Positions 26,687 through 35,366 of a stretch of DNA of 58,242 nt are shown here, one piece after another; positions within the stretch are counted from its first letter, which is position 1, and each line of letters opens with the position of its first letter. The position numbers and the translations under genes were made by a program. Source of the DNA: SAT2750 sp964476375 (GTDB taxonomy: Bacteria > Planctomycetota > Planctomycetia > Pirellulales > Pirellulaceae); assembly GCA_964476375.1 (NCBI GenBank), contig CAYYZW010000302.1, forward strand, positions 1-58,242, read 5' to 3'. The notes under the pieces are model-generated. The model saw only the letters and a program-made list of their open reading frames with translations. It did not search any database and was not told where the DNA came from.

Positions 26687-28027
26687 TTATTCACCCCGCA
26701 ACTTCAGATCCAGCAGCGTGAGTTTCTCGCGAACCTCGTTGAGGCTGGTGACCCCAAAGTTCTTGCTTTCCAGCAAATCGTCGCCACTCTTGCGGATAAG
26801 TTCTCCGATCGTGGTCAGACGCAGACGCATCATGCACTTGCGAGCCCGCACCGAGAGCTTGAGGTCGGAAATCGGACGATCCTGCAGGGCGATCTCGTCA
26901 TCGGACATCTGCGAGCGATCCATCTGCAGTTCCACCTGTGCCGCCTCACTAGCAAACTGTCCTAGTTCCAGTCCCTTGGAGTGCAACATGTCACCAATTT
27001 CCACCAGCGATGTCTCACCAAAGTTCTTGCTGCTTAAGAGCTCCATCTCGGTCGTCCGTGCCAGGTCACCAAGGGTTCGAATCCCCATTGTGTGCAGGCA
27101 GTTCCGGCTGCGAACGGACAGTTCAAAATCAGTGACAGGAATATTCAGCACCTGGGAAAGACGTTCCTGCGCTTTCTGGGCGTCCAGATCAAAGTACTGG
27201 TCATCCGAGGCAATCGCATCTTTCAGGTACAAGTGGGCACGTTTCTCCGTGGGATAGGTCTCCAGGATTCGCGAGTAACACTGCTGCGCCTTGTCAAATT
27301 CCTGGGTGTCCTCATAGATCAGGCCCAGGTTCAACAGCGCGCCCACGCTGGCCGGAAAACTGCTGGTGGAGCGTTGGTAGAGATCCTTTGCGACCTGGTC
27401 ATTTCCATGCCGGTCGTTTTCAATAGCCAGGCCAAAGAGCGCACCGGCGTGGAATGGTTCTGCTTCCACGGCACGTTCATACCATTTCACCACCTGTTCA
27501 CGATCCCCCTTCAGGGCGGCAATGGTTGCCCCATTCTGATAGAGGTATTCCGCCGTGTGCTGCACGGCTCCACTGAGCTGTTCCAGGATCGCATAGGCCG
27601 CTTCGGGGTCACCGGAATAGCGTGTCACCTCAACCCGTGCGAGGGCACAGATGTCGGCATCGTAACCGGCCCTGGCGGCTGCCGCATAACACTCCTGGGC
27701 CGCATCATAGTCCTCGCAGACAAAATGAGCCTTCCCCTGGTAGAACTGGGCCAGCGCCCCACCGTCCGCATTGGCGAGTGTTTCCTTGGCACGCTCAAAC
27801 CGTCCCATCAGGTAATAGCAGACTCCCAGTCGAACCGCGGTGGCCGGGCTGCGATCCTCACGAACCTCCAGTTCTGCCACGGCGTCACGCAACAGCGCGT
27901 AATTCGAGAAATCTGTTGAGATGGCTGTTGTCAGTTCCTTGATTTCCGCAGGGCCAAAGGTACTGTTTGCCAGCACGATTTCCTTGAGGTCCACCTGCAC
28001 GCCTACTTCCATTTCACTGTTTTCCAC
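26687..28027 (-). CDS. TPR protein with tandem RNA-polymerase alpha-CTD-like domains
   Basis: A 446-residue cytoplasmic protein. Residues ~60-280 are tetratricopeptide-like helical repeats (CYYLMGRFERAKETL, LYEDTQEF-type units). The C-terminal third holds two copies of a domain that matches the alpha-subunit C-terminal domain of RNA polymerase: residues ~296-361 (SVRSRNCLHTMGIRTLGDL...SSKNFGETSLVEIG) and ~385-446 (SVRARKCMMRLRLTTIGEL...ESKNFGVTSLNEVRE). In polymerase this domain contacts UP-element DNA and activators, so a role in transcription or a decoy interaction is an inference. GTG 28027 has a GGGAG site; ATG 28012 is the alternative. It is encoded upstream of tgt. Confidence 0.8.
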   Translation of the reverse strand: MENSEMEVGVQVDLKEIVLANSTFGPAEIKELTTAISTDFSNYALLRDAVAELEVREDRSPATAVRLGVCYYLMGRFERAKETLANADGGALAQFYQGKAHFVCEDYDAAQECYAAAARAGYDADICALARVEVTRYSGDPEAAYAILEQLSGAVQHTAEYLYQNGATIAALKGDREQVVKWYERAVEAEPFHAGALFGLAIENDRHGNDQVAKDLYQRSTSSFPASVGALLNLGLIYEDTQEFDKAQQCYSRILETYPTEKRAHLYLKDAIASDDQYFDLDAQKAQERLSQVLNIPVTDFELSVRSRNCLHTMGIRTLGDLARTTEMELLSSKNFGETSLVEIGDMLHSKGLELGQFASEAAQVELQMDRSQMSDDEIALQDRPISDLKLSVRARKCMMRLRLTTIGELIRKSGDDLLESKNFGVTSLNEVREKLTLLDLKLRGE

Positions 28028-28123
28028 GACGGTCTTCTCCCATCAATCAACAACGACAAACAAACCAAGCCGGTGAATAGTCAAGCCGGTCCATGCCATC
28101 GATCCACGCTCCTCATCGCCGAG

Positions 28124-28197
28124 AGCCAGCGGTGGGAATCGAACCCACAACCCCCGCATTACGAATGCGGTGCTCTGCCGATTGAAGCTACGCTGGC
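28124..28197 (-). tRNA. tRNA-Thr (anticodon CGT)
   Basis: The minus strand folds into a complete cloverleaf. The acceptor GCCAGCG pairs with CGCTGGC, the D stem is GCTT/GAGC, the anticodon stem CCGCA/TGCGG has loop TTCGTAA, and the T stem GTGGG/CCCAC has loop TTCGATT. The anticodon CGT reads ACG (Thr). The discriminator is T and CCA is not encoded. Confidence 0.95.
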
Positions 28198-28324
28198 TTG
28201 AGAATCCACCCAGGGCTGGAGCTTATCAAGTTAGGCAAAGCAACTGGAAACGTCAACAGGGACAGTCGCCGCTTATCGGAATGCCGATAACACTCGAGTG
28301 GCCTCCCTGGTGCCTGGAGCATCC

Positions 28325-29275
28325 TTAACCCGGGTCCTGGCTTTCCACCCAGGCCGCCGGCACCATCATTTTCAACCGCCCCGGAACCACCTCGACTTCC
28401 ACCGGCAGTTCCCCCCCGGGATCCCCATCCAGCTGGTAAGGCACCGGCTGGTCGGATTCCAGCCGCACATACGGGGCCTGGTGCATCACACAATCCTCCA
28501 TCTCCCGGTGTTTTCCGCGCAGCACGCCCGCCAGGTAACGAAGACCCTGGAGGATGGAACCTCGCCGAAAGCTGCAGAGATCCAGCAGGCCATCCGTCCC
28601 TGTCGCACCAGGAGCCAGTTTCAGGTTGCAGGCATAACGGGGCAGGTTGACGACGAAAACCCAACGAGCTGTTAGCGGGGTCACGGTCTTTTCATTTCCT
28701 TGCCCGCACAAGCTCACCCGTATTTCCGGGTAATCGTAGTGACGAACGGTGTCGAGGATCGGCCTCAGATAGGAAAGATGCCGAATGTGTCCACGACGGG
28801 CACTATCCAGCCGCCGAACCACTTCTGCATCAAACCCACACCCGAGCATCAATGTGAATAACGTCCCATTTGCTCGTCCCGCATCCAGGTCGACGGTCCA
28901 TCCGTCCCGGACCAGGGACGCAACAGACTCCGGCCCGGGGGCGATAGAAAGGTACTTGGAAAGGAGATTCTCGGTTCCCAGAGGGAGTATGGTCAACGGA
29001 ATGCCCGGTTCGGTTTCGTTCAGGACCCGGGCAATCGTCCCGTCCCCGCCGGCAGCCACCACCACCCGCAAGTTCCCCGCTGCCATGGCCGCCGCCGTTA
29101 TCTGCCGTAATTCCTCCAGGTCGCTTGTCCGCCGGACCCGGTAACCATCCTCGTGAAGGAGAGACTGCAATCTTTCCACCTGCCCCCGTCCAGACCGGGC
29201 ACCTGCGGAAGGATTCATCGAGATCACGACGAGATCGGCCGTTGGCGAAGGAGAACGAACCGTCAGGCCACCCAT
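28325..29275 (-). CDS. Diacylglycerol kinase-like lipid kinase
   Basis: A 316-residue member of the DAGK catalytic-domain family (the YegS/DgkB type) that phosphorylates diacylglycerol, sphingosine or a related lipid. The nucleotide-binding motif VVAAGGDGTIARVLNE (residues ~72-87) and LPLGTENLLSKYL (~97-109) are intact, followed by the C-terminal beta-sandwich with GTDGLLDLCSF and YQLDGDPGGELPVEVEVVPG. NPSAGARSGRG near residue 21 is the usual N-terminal strand. The start ATG 29275 has GGAG 8 bases upstream. It probably takes part in lipid recycling; the substrate is not predictable. It diverges from kdsA. Confidence 0.88.
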   Translation of the reverse strand: MGGLTVRSPSPTADLVVISMNPSAGARSGRGQVERLQSLLHEDGYRVRRTSDLEELRQITAAAMAAGNLRVVVAAGGDGTIARVLNETEPGIPLTILPLGTENLLSKYLSIAPGPESVASLVRDGWTVDLDAGRANGTLFTLMLGCGFDAEVVRRLDSARRGHIRHLSYLRPILDTVRHYDYPEIRVSLCGQGNEKTVTPLTARWVFVVNLPRYACNLKLAPGATGTDGLLDLCSFRRGSILQGLRYLAGVLRGKHREMEDCVMHQAPYVRLESDQPVPYQLDGDPGGELPVEVEVVPGRLKMMVPAAWVESQDPG

Positions 29276-29786
29276 GGGTGTTTCTCCGGAAAAGAACGAG
29301 CACTCTTACCAACAGTTTACGAGAGATGTTCGACAGGACTCAACCACAAGCAGCCACCGGAATGTTGTTGTCTTTTGCTACGGGCATAATCGAACAATGC
29401 CGCGTTTTCGAACATCCTGCTGACATTCACCAGGATGCTCTGACAGGGCGTCCTTGCTGGGAAAGACCATGATCCCAGGCGAATTGCCTTATTCTCTGGA
29501 AATTGGGCCTGCTAAACGAGGTTTGGCACGCCACGTGCTTAACTCCCTGTTAACAAGACTCGATCGAACAATCGGGGTTTGGGCTTTTTCATAGTAAACC
29601 GGTTAACTTGCCCCTGGCCGGTTTACCCTGTCAACGCGTTGTTGACATGCCCAAGCCCCGATTTTTTTATTGGGTGGGTGACGAATCGCACCGTCCCGGA
29701 ATTCATCTGGCGTGAAGGCCCTGCGGGCGTCATAATGTGCCGCCATCGAACACGTGGCTGTCTTCCTTCTTTCGGATTCTCCCCCG
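29276..29786. other. 511-bp divergent region carrying a structured RNA element
   Basis: Between the lipid kinase (minus) and kdsA (plus). The part from 29300 to 29560 is AT-moderate with possible promoter sequence around 29364-29392 (TTGTTG then a CATAAT). The centre is the nested inverted-repeat element at 29570-29670, described separately, followed by about 90 bases up to the kdsA start. No protein gene is supported. Confidence 0.55.
29570..29670 (+). ncRNA. Predicted three-way-junction RNA ending in a U-run
   Basis: Three perfect or near-perfect helices nest together. P1 pairs 29570-29584 (AATCGGGGTTTGGGC) with 29649-29663 (GCCCAAGCCCCGATT), 15 pairs including one G-U. P2 pairs GTAAACCGG (29594-29602) with CCGGTTTAC (29618-29626). 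P3 pairs TGTCAAC (29629-29635) with GTTGACA (29641-29647) around the loop GCGTT. A run of seven T (29662-29668) follows P1, so P1 could act as an intrinsic terminator in the plus direction. It is either a small RNA or an attenuator/riboswitch-like leader about 90-120 bases upstream of kdsA. I matched no known class. Confidence 0.55.
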
Positions 29787-30635
29787 ATGACCGGTTCCCT
29801 GGACATCAACAACCCGGTTTCGATTGGAACGGTCCAGTGCGGCCACGGGCAGCCGCTAACGGTCATTGCCGGTCCGTGTGTCATTGAGGACCAGCTGGCC
29901 ACGCTCCAGATTGCCCAGCAGCTTGCACGTGACCTGGCTGACCTGCCCGTGCAACTGGTTTTCAAGGCATCCTGTGACAAGGCAAACCGAACGAGCATCG
30001 AGTCCTATCGAGGCCCCGGCATGGAACGTGGCCTGGAGATTCTTTTGGAAGTTCACCGGCAGACGGGCCTCCCGGTGACCACGGACATTCACGAGCCGCA
30101 CCAGGCAGCCCCGGCAGCAGAAATCTGCCATCTGCTTCAGATTCCAGCCTTCCTGGCACGCCAGACAGATCTCCTGGTTGCCGCCGCCAGGACGGGTCGG
30201 CCTGTCCATGTCAAGAAAGGCCAGTTTCTTGCCCCCGCCGACATGCGCCATGTGATTTCCAAGCTGGCTGATGCCGGCTGTGCCGATATCCTTCTTTGCG
30301 AGCGGGGTACTTTTTTCGGGTATGGCCAACTTGTCAATGACATGCGTGCTCTCCCACAAATGAAAGAACTTGGCACTCCCGTGATCTTTGATGCGACTCA
30401 TTCCGTACAACAACCAGGGAACATGGATGGATCCACCGGTGGACAGTCTGAAATGGTGGAACCACTGGCCCGAGCTGCTGTCGCGATTGGTGTGGACGCG
30501 ATTTTCCTGGAGACACACCCGGATCCAGGCCGATCTCCAAGCGACGGGGCGAACATGGTACCGTTAGATGAAATCGGGAGCCTGCTGTCGAGGCTGATTC
30601 GCATTCGCGATGCCTCCCAGGGCGGGACGGAATGA
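29787..30635 (+). CDS. kdsA: 3-deoxy-8-phosphooctulonate (KDO-8-P) synthase
   Basis: Condenses phosphoenolpyruvate with arabinose-5-phosphate to make KDO-8-phosphate for lipopolysaccharide. VIAGPCVIED carries a Cys where metal-independent enzymes have Asn, so this is the metal-dependent type. Other signatures are VFKASCDKANRTS, SYRGPGMERG, VTTDIHEP, IPAFLARQTDLL, VKKGQFLAP, DATHSVQQPG and LETHPDPGRSPSDG. The start is uncertain: ATG 29787 is used here, and GTG 29754 is in frame; neither has a good Shine-Dalgarno site. The structured element upstream could control it. The TGA overlaps the next ATG (ATGA). Its presence argues for KDO-containing lipopolysaccharide. Confidence 0.95.
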   Translation: MTGSLDINNPVSIGTVQCGHGQPLTVIAGPCVIEDQLATLQIAQQLARDLADLPVQLVFKASCDKANRTSIESYRGPGMERGLEILLEVHRQTGLPVTTDIHEPHQAAPAAEICHLLQIPAFLARQTDLLVAAARTGRPVHVKKGQFLAPADMRHVISKLADAGCADILLCERGTFFGYGQLVNDMRALPQMKELGTPVIFDATHSVQQPGNMDGSTGGQSEMVEPLARAAVAIGVDAIFLETHPDPGRSPSDGANMVPLDEIGSLLSRLIRIRDASQGGTE

Positions 30636-32461
30636 ACGGGAGAGCACGCATGACAATTCGGCTCACGATGACGGCCGCAGCGATGAGCTGTATCCTGCTG
30701 TCCGGTGGGTGCCAGCAGCAGACCGACCTTTCTCGCCTCACGTCCCAAAGAAAATCCAGTTCCCAGGAAGATGATCTCACCCAGGCGGTTTCCATGATCC
30801 GCCGACTCGACAGTGAGCCATTCGGCCAGATCCAGTCCTTGTTGATTTTCCACCTTAACCGGTGGGCCGAGCAACAGCCTCGTGACCCCCAGTGGAACCT
30901 GGAACCGCTGATCAACCGGCTCCCCTTTACCATGGAGAATCATCCCCACATGGAGCAACTGCTGTTTCATCTCTCCGACGCCTTTTATCTCCAGGAGACC
31001 AGCTGGCTTCATTCCATTGCCAACTGGGTTGAGAGCCGGACCAACCGCAAGCACCTGGACCGATTTTCCCGAATACAGACGGAGGGGCTCAGCGACGAGG
31101 AACGCTCCGAATTACTAACAGCATGCCGACTTTTTGACTGGTCTGTCCGCCATCTCCAGCTGCGGCCGCTCGTTCCCTACCCCACGACCGGGAGCGGCAA
31201 CACCATCAAGGAACGTTCTGTCGCCCCCAGCCTGGGGATCGAGGGCCCCGGTTATACCCGCATTCCCCACGACATCCTCAGCCATGGGAGCGGGGATGCC
31301 CTGCAGCGCGGGAGGATCTTCATCCAGCTTGCCCGGCAACGGCAGATCAAGGTTGTCTACCTGGGGCTGCGCAAGGACAAGCAGCGTCGCACCCAGCCCT
31401 GGCTGACCGCAGCAATCATCGGCAAGCGTCTGTTCCTTTTTGACAACGAGCTGGGAATCCCGCTGCCGATGAATGGAGGACAGGAAATAGCGACTCTGGC
31501 CGATCTGAAAGAGAATCCTGCCTTGCTCGACAGCCTCGCCGTGGACGGCGAGCCCTACCGGGTCGTCCCGGCTGACCTGGAAAACGTGGTGGCCCTGGTC
31601 GATGCCTGCCACTGTGCAATCTCCCAGCGGATGATGATTCTTGAGAAACACCTGACGGGCGAAAACCAGATGGTTCTAACCGAGACACCAGGGCGAATAT
31701 CCCGGCAGATGAGAAATGACTTTGGCATCGACCGGACCGAGTTACTTCCGACCTCCATGGAGACCTTCTTTTACAAGATCGGATTTCAACGAAAGATCCA
31801 GGAGACACTGGGAAAGATCCAGCAAATGGAGCTCAACGCGGCCAATGCGACAACCCCCGCCCGGGCATCGCTTCTGCAGGGGCAGATCAGGATGGCACGG
31901 CAGCCAATTGCCCGCCAGAATCGGGAAAATGCACTTCTTTTCTCCGAACTCAGTGAACTGGTAGCCGGACGACGGATGTTCTTCCGGGGTCAGTTTGGAG
32001 ACTCCACACTGACCAGGGCAGGACAGGGAACCCGTAACGCCAAGACACTGCTGCTTGGCTCGCGACTCCCGGATGATCTCATCACGGCACTCAAGTCATC
32101 CCCTGAAATGCAGGAACAGCATGGATTGCTGCCAAAGCCGAATGAACCACCCGAGAACCACCAGTCCCGGGTTGAAACGACCATGTACGTGATGGGGGAA
32201 TCCAAGAAGTACGCGACTTTCTGGATTTCCATGATTCACATGGAAGAGGGGAATTATTCGGCCGCCATTAACTGGCTGGAAAAAAGGGCCCTCTCGACGG
32301 GGGAACTGGGCCCCTTCTACCACCTGGCCCGTTACAACCTCGCACGCTGCTATGAAGCGACCGGGCAACACGAGAAAGCATGCGAGATCCTCGAGCAATC
32401 GACATCCCCACAGGCTCGCGGTGACCGGCTGCTGGCGGTGATGCTCTCGAAAGGCTCCTGA
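30632..32461 (+). CDS. Large lipoprotein with C-terminal TPR-like region
   Basis: A 609-residue exported protein. It begins with a lipoprotein signal (LLSGGCQQQ, lipobox SGGC, Cys near residue 27), so it is anchored to a membrane. The centre (GDALQRGRIFIQLARQRQIKVVYLGL, then KRLFLFDNELGIPLPMNG and YRVVPADLE) resembles the transglutaminase-like segments found in planctomycete lipoproteins, but no catalytic Cys is evident. The C-terminus (YSAAINWLEKRAL...ARYNLARCYEATGQHEKACEIL) is TPR-like. ATG 30632 overlaps the kdsA TGA; an in-frame ATG at 30650 is also possible. The function is unknown. Confidence 0.7.
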   Translation: MNGRARMTIRLTMTAAAMSCILLSGGCQQQTDLSRLTSQRKSSSQEDDLTQAVSMIRRLDSEPFGQIQSLLIFHLNRWAEQQPRDPQWNLEPLINRLPFTMENHPHMEQLLFHLSDAFYLQETSWLHSIANWVESRTNRKHLDRFSRIQTEGLSDEERSELLTACRLFDWSVRHLQLRPLVPYPTTGSGNTIKERSVAPSLGIEGPGYTRIPHDILSHGSGDALQRGRIFIQLARQRQIKVVYLGLRKDKQRRTQPWLTAAIIGKRLFLFDNELGIPLPMNGGQEIATLADLKENPALLDSLAVDGEPYRVVPADLENVVALVDACHCAISQRMMILEKHLTGENQMVLTETPGRISRQMRNDFGIDRTELLPTSMETFFYKIGFQRKIQETLGKIQQMELNAANATTPARASLLQGQIRMARQPIARQNRENALLFSELSELVAGRRMFFRGQFGDSTLTRAGQGTRNAKTLLLGSRLPDDLITALKSSPEMQEQHGLLPKPNEPPENHQSRVETTMYVMGESKKYATFWISMIHMEEGNYSAAINWLEKRALSTGELGPFYHLARYNLARCYEATGQHEKACEILEQSTSPQARGDRLLAVMLSKGS

Positions 32462-32632
32462 GACGGCGTCGGCTCCACTCTTTCCAGGAAAAATCCTGGG
32501 CAGCAAATATCTCGAGAGCATCGAAAGACTTTTCCCCCGTCCTGCCGACAATCTGCTCCGCGGGGGAAGGGGGGCATTCCTTGCTGGGAGACGGGCGGCT
32601 CGACTTTGGGACGGCAGGTTCCTCCCTGCCTC

Positions 32633-32662
32633 TTGTCAAGCAAACCGTGGAGGCAGTATACA
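32633..32662 (+). promoter_or_regulatory. Candidate vegetative promoter for the GH10-like gene
   Basis: TTGTCA (32633-32638) and TATACA (32657-32662) are separated by 18 bases, close to the TTGACA/TATAAT consensus. A hairpin GGCAGG/CCTGCC (32613-32618 with 32625-32630) lies just upstream and may end the previous transcript. It is about 90 bases before ATG 32752. Confidence 0.45.
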
Positions 32663-32751
32663 ACCTGACAGAAACTGTGAACTGGTTTTCTTCCGCACAG
32701 GATAAATTCACGTCCAGCAGCTGGCGCACCACATTCGCTGAGAATTCGACC

Positions 32752-34398
32752 ATGCGTTTCATCGCCGCCCATCCCGAGATGCTCTCACCAGAGGTGGTTG
32801 AGCAATGTTACATGGCGGGAATCGAGGGGGTCCCCTGGCAGACCACCAACACGCTTGTCGAATCGGAACTGGTCATTGAATCCGGTACCCAGGAATCAGG
32901 AAACCTGTTCATTGCCTGGCCAACCAAAAACCAGGGCAAGCTGATCCTGGTAACCGGGAGCCTGGTTCCACGCGAGGCAGCATACGCGCTGGAAGTGGAA
33001 CTGGCCCGTGGCACCGTGCATCGCCTGCGTCAGTACATCGCCCTCGGTCGCCTGGAGTCTATCTCGATTCCCCCTCGAGTCGGCAACCTGCTTGAAGAAG
33101 CAACCCTGCTTTGTGGCCAGGCCGTCACCGGGCAGGATGACCCTCTCCATGCCGCAGACCTGGCACTGGAGTCAATCGGACGGTCGCTGGAAGCAATCGA
33201 GGACCTGGCCTGCTGGGACGGAGGAGAGCTGTTCAGGATGCGACTCAAGCAACAGGATGCATTCAATATCCTGCTTGGCTTCACCAGTTCCGGTCGACTG
33301 GCCCCGGAGGCCATGCCGGACAGTCTGGCCATGGCTTGTAACATGAGTCGTGTGCCACTCTGCTGGAAGACCCTCTGTCCGGATGATGAGACGTTTTCCC
33401 CGAACCTCCCCCGCACCCAGTTCGACTGGTGTGAACGGCACGACATGAAAGTCATGGCGGGCCCGGTCATTTCTTTCCAGCAAGAGAACTTTCCCGACTG
33501 GCTCGACGCCGGGCAGGTCGATTTCCCTACACTGCAGTCCGAGTGCCGGGCCTTCACCAGCCAGTGTGTCAAGCAGTTCAAGGATCATGTCCACCTCTGG
33601 CATGCCAGTTCCGGCATGAACAGGATTCTTGACATGCCCCTGAGCGAGGAACAGTCCGTCCGCCTGGCAATCGACACGGTCGAGGTGATCCGGCGCCATG
33701 ACCAGCAGACACCGGTAATCGTCAGCTTTCAACAGCCATGGGGAGAGTACCTCTCCCGGTACTCGCGGGACCTCTCACCAATTCACTTTGCCGATGCCCT
33801 TGTGCGTGCGGACCTGGGCATCAACGGGATCGGCCTGGAAATAGACTGGCAGCATTCGATCGGAAGTACCCGGCCAAGGGACCTGGTAGCACTGAGCAAC
33901 GAACTGGATCGTTGGACACTGCTGCAAATGCCCCTGGTGATTTTCCTGTCCGCTCCCACCGGCCTGCCGGACGAGAGCGAGAGCTACTCTGCCAATCAAG
34001 TGGAACAGTTACTGACCGTGATGCTGGGTCGCCCCAGCGTGCAGGTCATTGTGTGGGACCAGCTGCAGGACACCCCGGACGAGGTTTCCGGAAAGGGAGG
34101 GCTGCTCGATTCAGAGGGCAGCGAGAAACCGATACTCCAGGTTTTCCAGCACATCTCCGACCAGTTAAGAACAAGCCCGGCCCCTCCCAAGCCCGAGCAG
34201 GAAGAGGAGGAGAGAGCATGCCCTCTTGCGATCCGAATAGGGACGAGTCATGGTGGGTACCTGGAAAAGATTCCGCCGCTGCTGACGTTTCTCTTCTTTC
34301 TGGATGGACCAACCGATGAACAAGATTCTTGTCCCCCTGCTCCTGGCAGGCCTGCTGACCATCACTGCTCCGCTGCTTCTTGCCCAGGAAAATACTGA
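32752..34398 (+). CDS. GH10-like TIM-barrel protein with altered catalytic sites
   Basis: A 548-residue protein with an N-terminal beta-rich part and a C-terminal barrel resembling glycoside hydrolase family 10 (xylanases). Recognisable pieces are FDWCERHDMKVMAGPVIS, VHLWHASSGMNRILDM (where GH10 has WDVVNE, so the acid/base Glu is absent), VIVSFQQPWGEYLSR and GINGIGLEIDWQH (nucleophile strand). It may bind polysaccharide without cleaving it or use other residues. ATG 32752 follows the candidate promoter; the frame is open back to 32581 but that part is unconvincing. The last ~75 residues are a Pro/Glu-rich then odd sequence that overruns the next gene by 83 bases. Confidence 0.6.
   Translation: MRFIAAHPEMLSPEVVEQCYMAGIEGVPWQTTNTLVESELVIESGTQESGNLFIAWPTKNQGKLILVTGSLVPREAAYALEVELARGTVHRLRQYIALGRLESISIPPRVGNLLEEATLLCGQAVTGQDDPLHAADLALESIGRSLEAIEDLACWDGGELFRMRLKQQDAFNILLGFTSSGRLAPEAMPDSLAMACNMSRVPLCWKTLCPDDETFSPNLPRTQFDWCERHDMKVMAGPVISFQQENFPDWLDAGQVDFPTLQSECRAFTSQCVKQFKDHVHLWHASSGMNRILDMPLSEEQSVRLAIDTVEVIRRHDQQTPVIVSFQQPWGEYLSRYSRDLSPIHFADALVRADLGINGIGLEIDWQHSIGSTRPRDLVALSNELDRWTLLQMPLVIFLSAPTGLPDESESYSANQVEQLLTVMLGRPSVQVIVWDQLQDTPDEVSGKGGLLDSEGSEKPILQVFQHISDQLRTSPAPPKPEQEEEERACPLAIRIGTSHGGYLEKIPPLLTFLFFLDGPTDEQDSCPPAPGRPADHHCSAASCPGKY
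34218..34319 (+). other. Alternative end or micro-ORF in another frame
   Basis: A frame different from the GH10-like gene runs from ATG 34218 to TGA 34317-34319 (33 codons, including SWWVPGKDSAA). Its stop overlaps the ATG of the DUF1080 gene (ATGA), the coupling pattern seen at other junctions here. Either the GH10-like gene shifts frame near 34200 and ends here, or this is a tiny coupled ORF. Confidence 0.35.
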
Positions 34399-35359
34399 CA
34401 ATAGTCAGGACACCGAACAGGTGGAGTTCCAGGTCCAGGGGGAATACACGGGTGTTCTCCGCGACGGTCTCCTGCCTCGGCCTGTCGGTCTGCAGGTGAT
34501 CGCCCTTGGAGAGCGGCAGTTTGACGGTGTCCTTCACATCGGGGGTCTTCCCGGTAGCCAGAAAAACGAGATCACCAAGACCACTTTGCATGGAACATTT
34601 GACGAGAATGGCCAGTTGAGACTGGTAAACGGAGCACGGCAGGTCACGGTCCACCAGGGCCGTGGAACTATTTCGGATTTCCATGGCGGGCCGGTTCAGG
34701 TGGGGCGTCTGCGACAGGTTCTCAGGCAGAGCAGTACGATGTCCCTTGCACCACCACGAAAGGCGGTGGTGCTCTTTGATGGCACGATGCCCGAGCATTT
34801 CCAGGATGCCCGCATCACCGAGGACGGGCTGTTAATGGAAGGAGTCACCACGACCATGCCAGTCGGTGATTTCCAGTTGCACCTGGAATTTCGCACTCCC
34901 TTCATGCCGGAGGCGCGCGGTCAGGCGCGGGGCAATAGCGGCCTCTACATTCAGCGACGCTACGAGGTCCAGATCCTTGATTCGTTCGGCCTTGCAGGGG
35001 AAAACAACGAGTGCGGCGGGCTTTACCGGCAACAGCAACCGATCATCAACATGTGCCTGCCACCCCTGAGCTGGCAAACCTACGATGTGCTTTTCCGCGA
35101 GGCTCGCTGGGAGGGTAACGAGAAAACCGAGAACGCCCAGATCACGGTCCTCCACAACGGTGTCCCGATCCACTGGAAACATTCGATTACCAACAAGACC
35201 GGGGCAGGGCAGAAAGAGGAACAAAAACCACTCCCGATTCACCTGCAGAATCATGGCAACCCTGTCCGTTTCCGCAATGTCTGGATGGTCCTGGGCACGC
35301 AGAAGATGGGGGCGGGGGCAGGGAGGGCCCGGATTACCGGTCAACGCCTGAAGCCTTAG
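34316..35359 (+). CDS. Secreted DUF1080 (3-keto-disaccharide hydrolase-like) protein
   Basis: A 347-residue exported protein. The signal peptide ILVPLLLAGLLTITAPLLLAQ ends near residue 24. The C-terminal two thirds is a DUF1080 beta-sandwich: ARGNSGLYIQRRYEVQILDS, ENNECGGLYRQQQP, NMCLPPLSWQTYDVLFREAR, and ITVLHNGVPIHW. Some members of this family cleave 3-keto-glycosides, others bind sugars; which applies is unknown. ATG 34316 overlaps the preceding reading-frame stop; an ATG at 34304 would add four residues. It follows the GH10-like gene, so both may act on extracellular carbohydrates. Confidence 0.85.
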   Translation: MNKILVPLLLAGLLTITAPLLLAQENTDNSQDTEQVEFQVQGEYTGVLRDGLLPRPVGLQVIALGERQFDGVLHIGGLPGSQKNEITKTTLHGTFDENGQLRLVNGARQVTVHQGRGTISDFHGGPVQVGRLRQVLRQSSTMSLAPPRKAVVLFDGTMPEHFQDARITEDGLLMEGVTTTMPVGDFQLHLEFRTPFMPEARGQARGNSGLYIQRRYEVQILDSFGLAGENNECGGLYRQQQPIINMCLPPLSWQTYDVLFREARWEGNEKTENAQITVLHNGVPIHWKHSITNKTGAGQKEEQKPLPIHLQNHGNPVRFRNVWMVLGTQKMGAGAGRARITGQRLKP

Positions 35360-35366
35360 AAAGATG

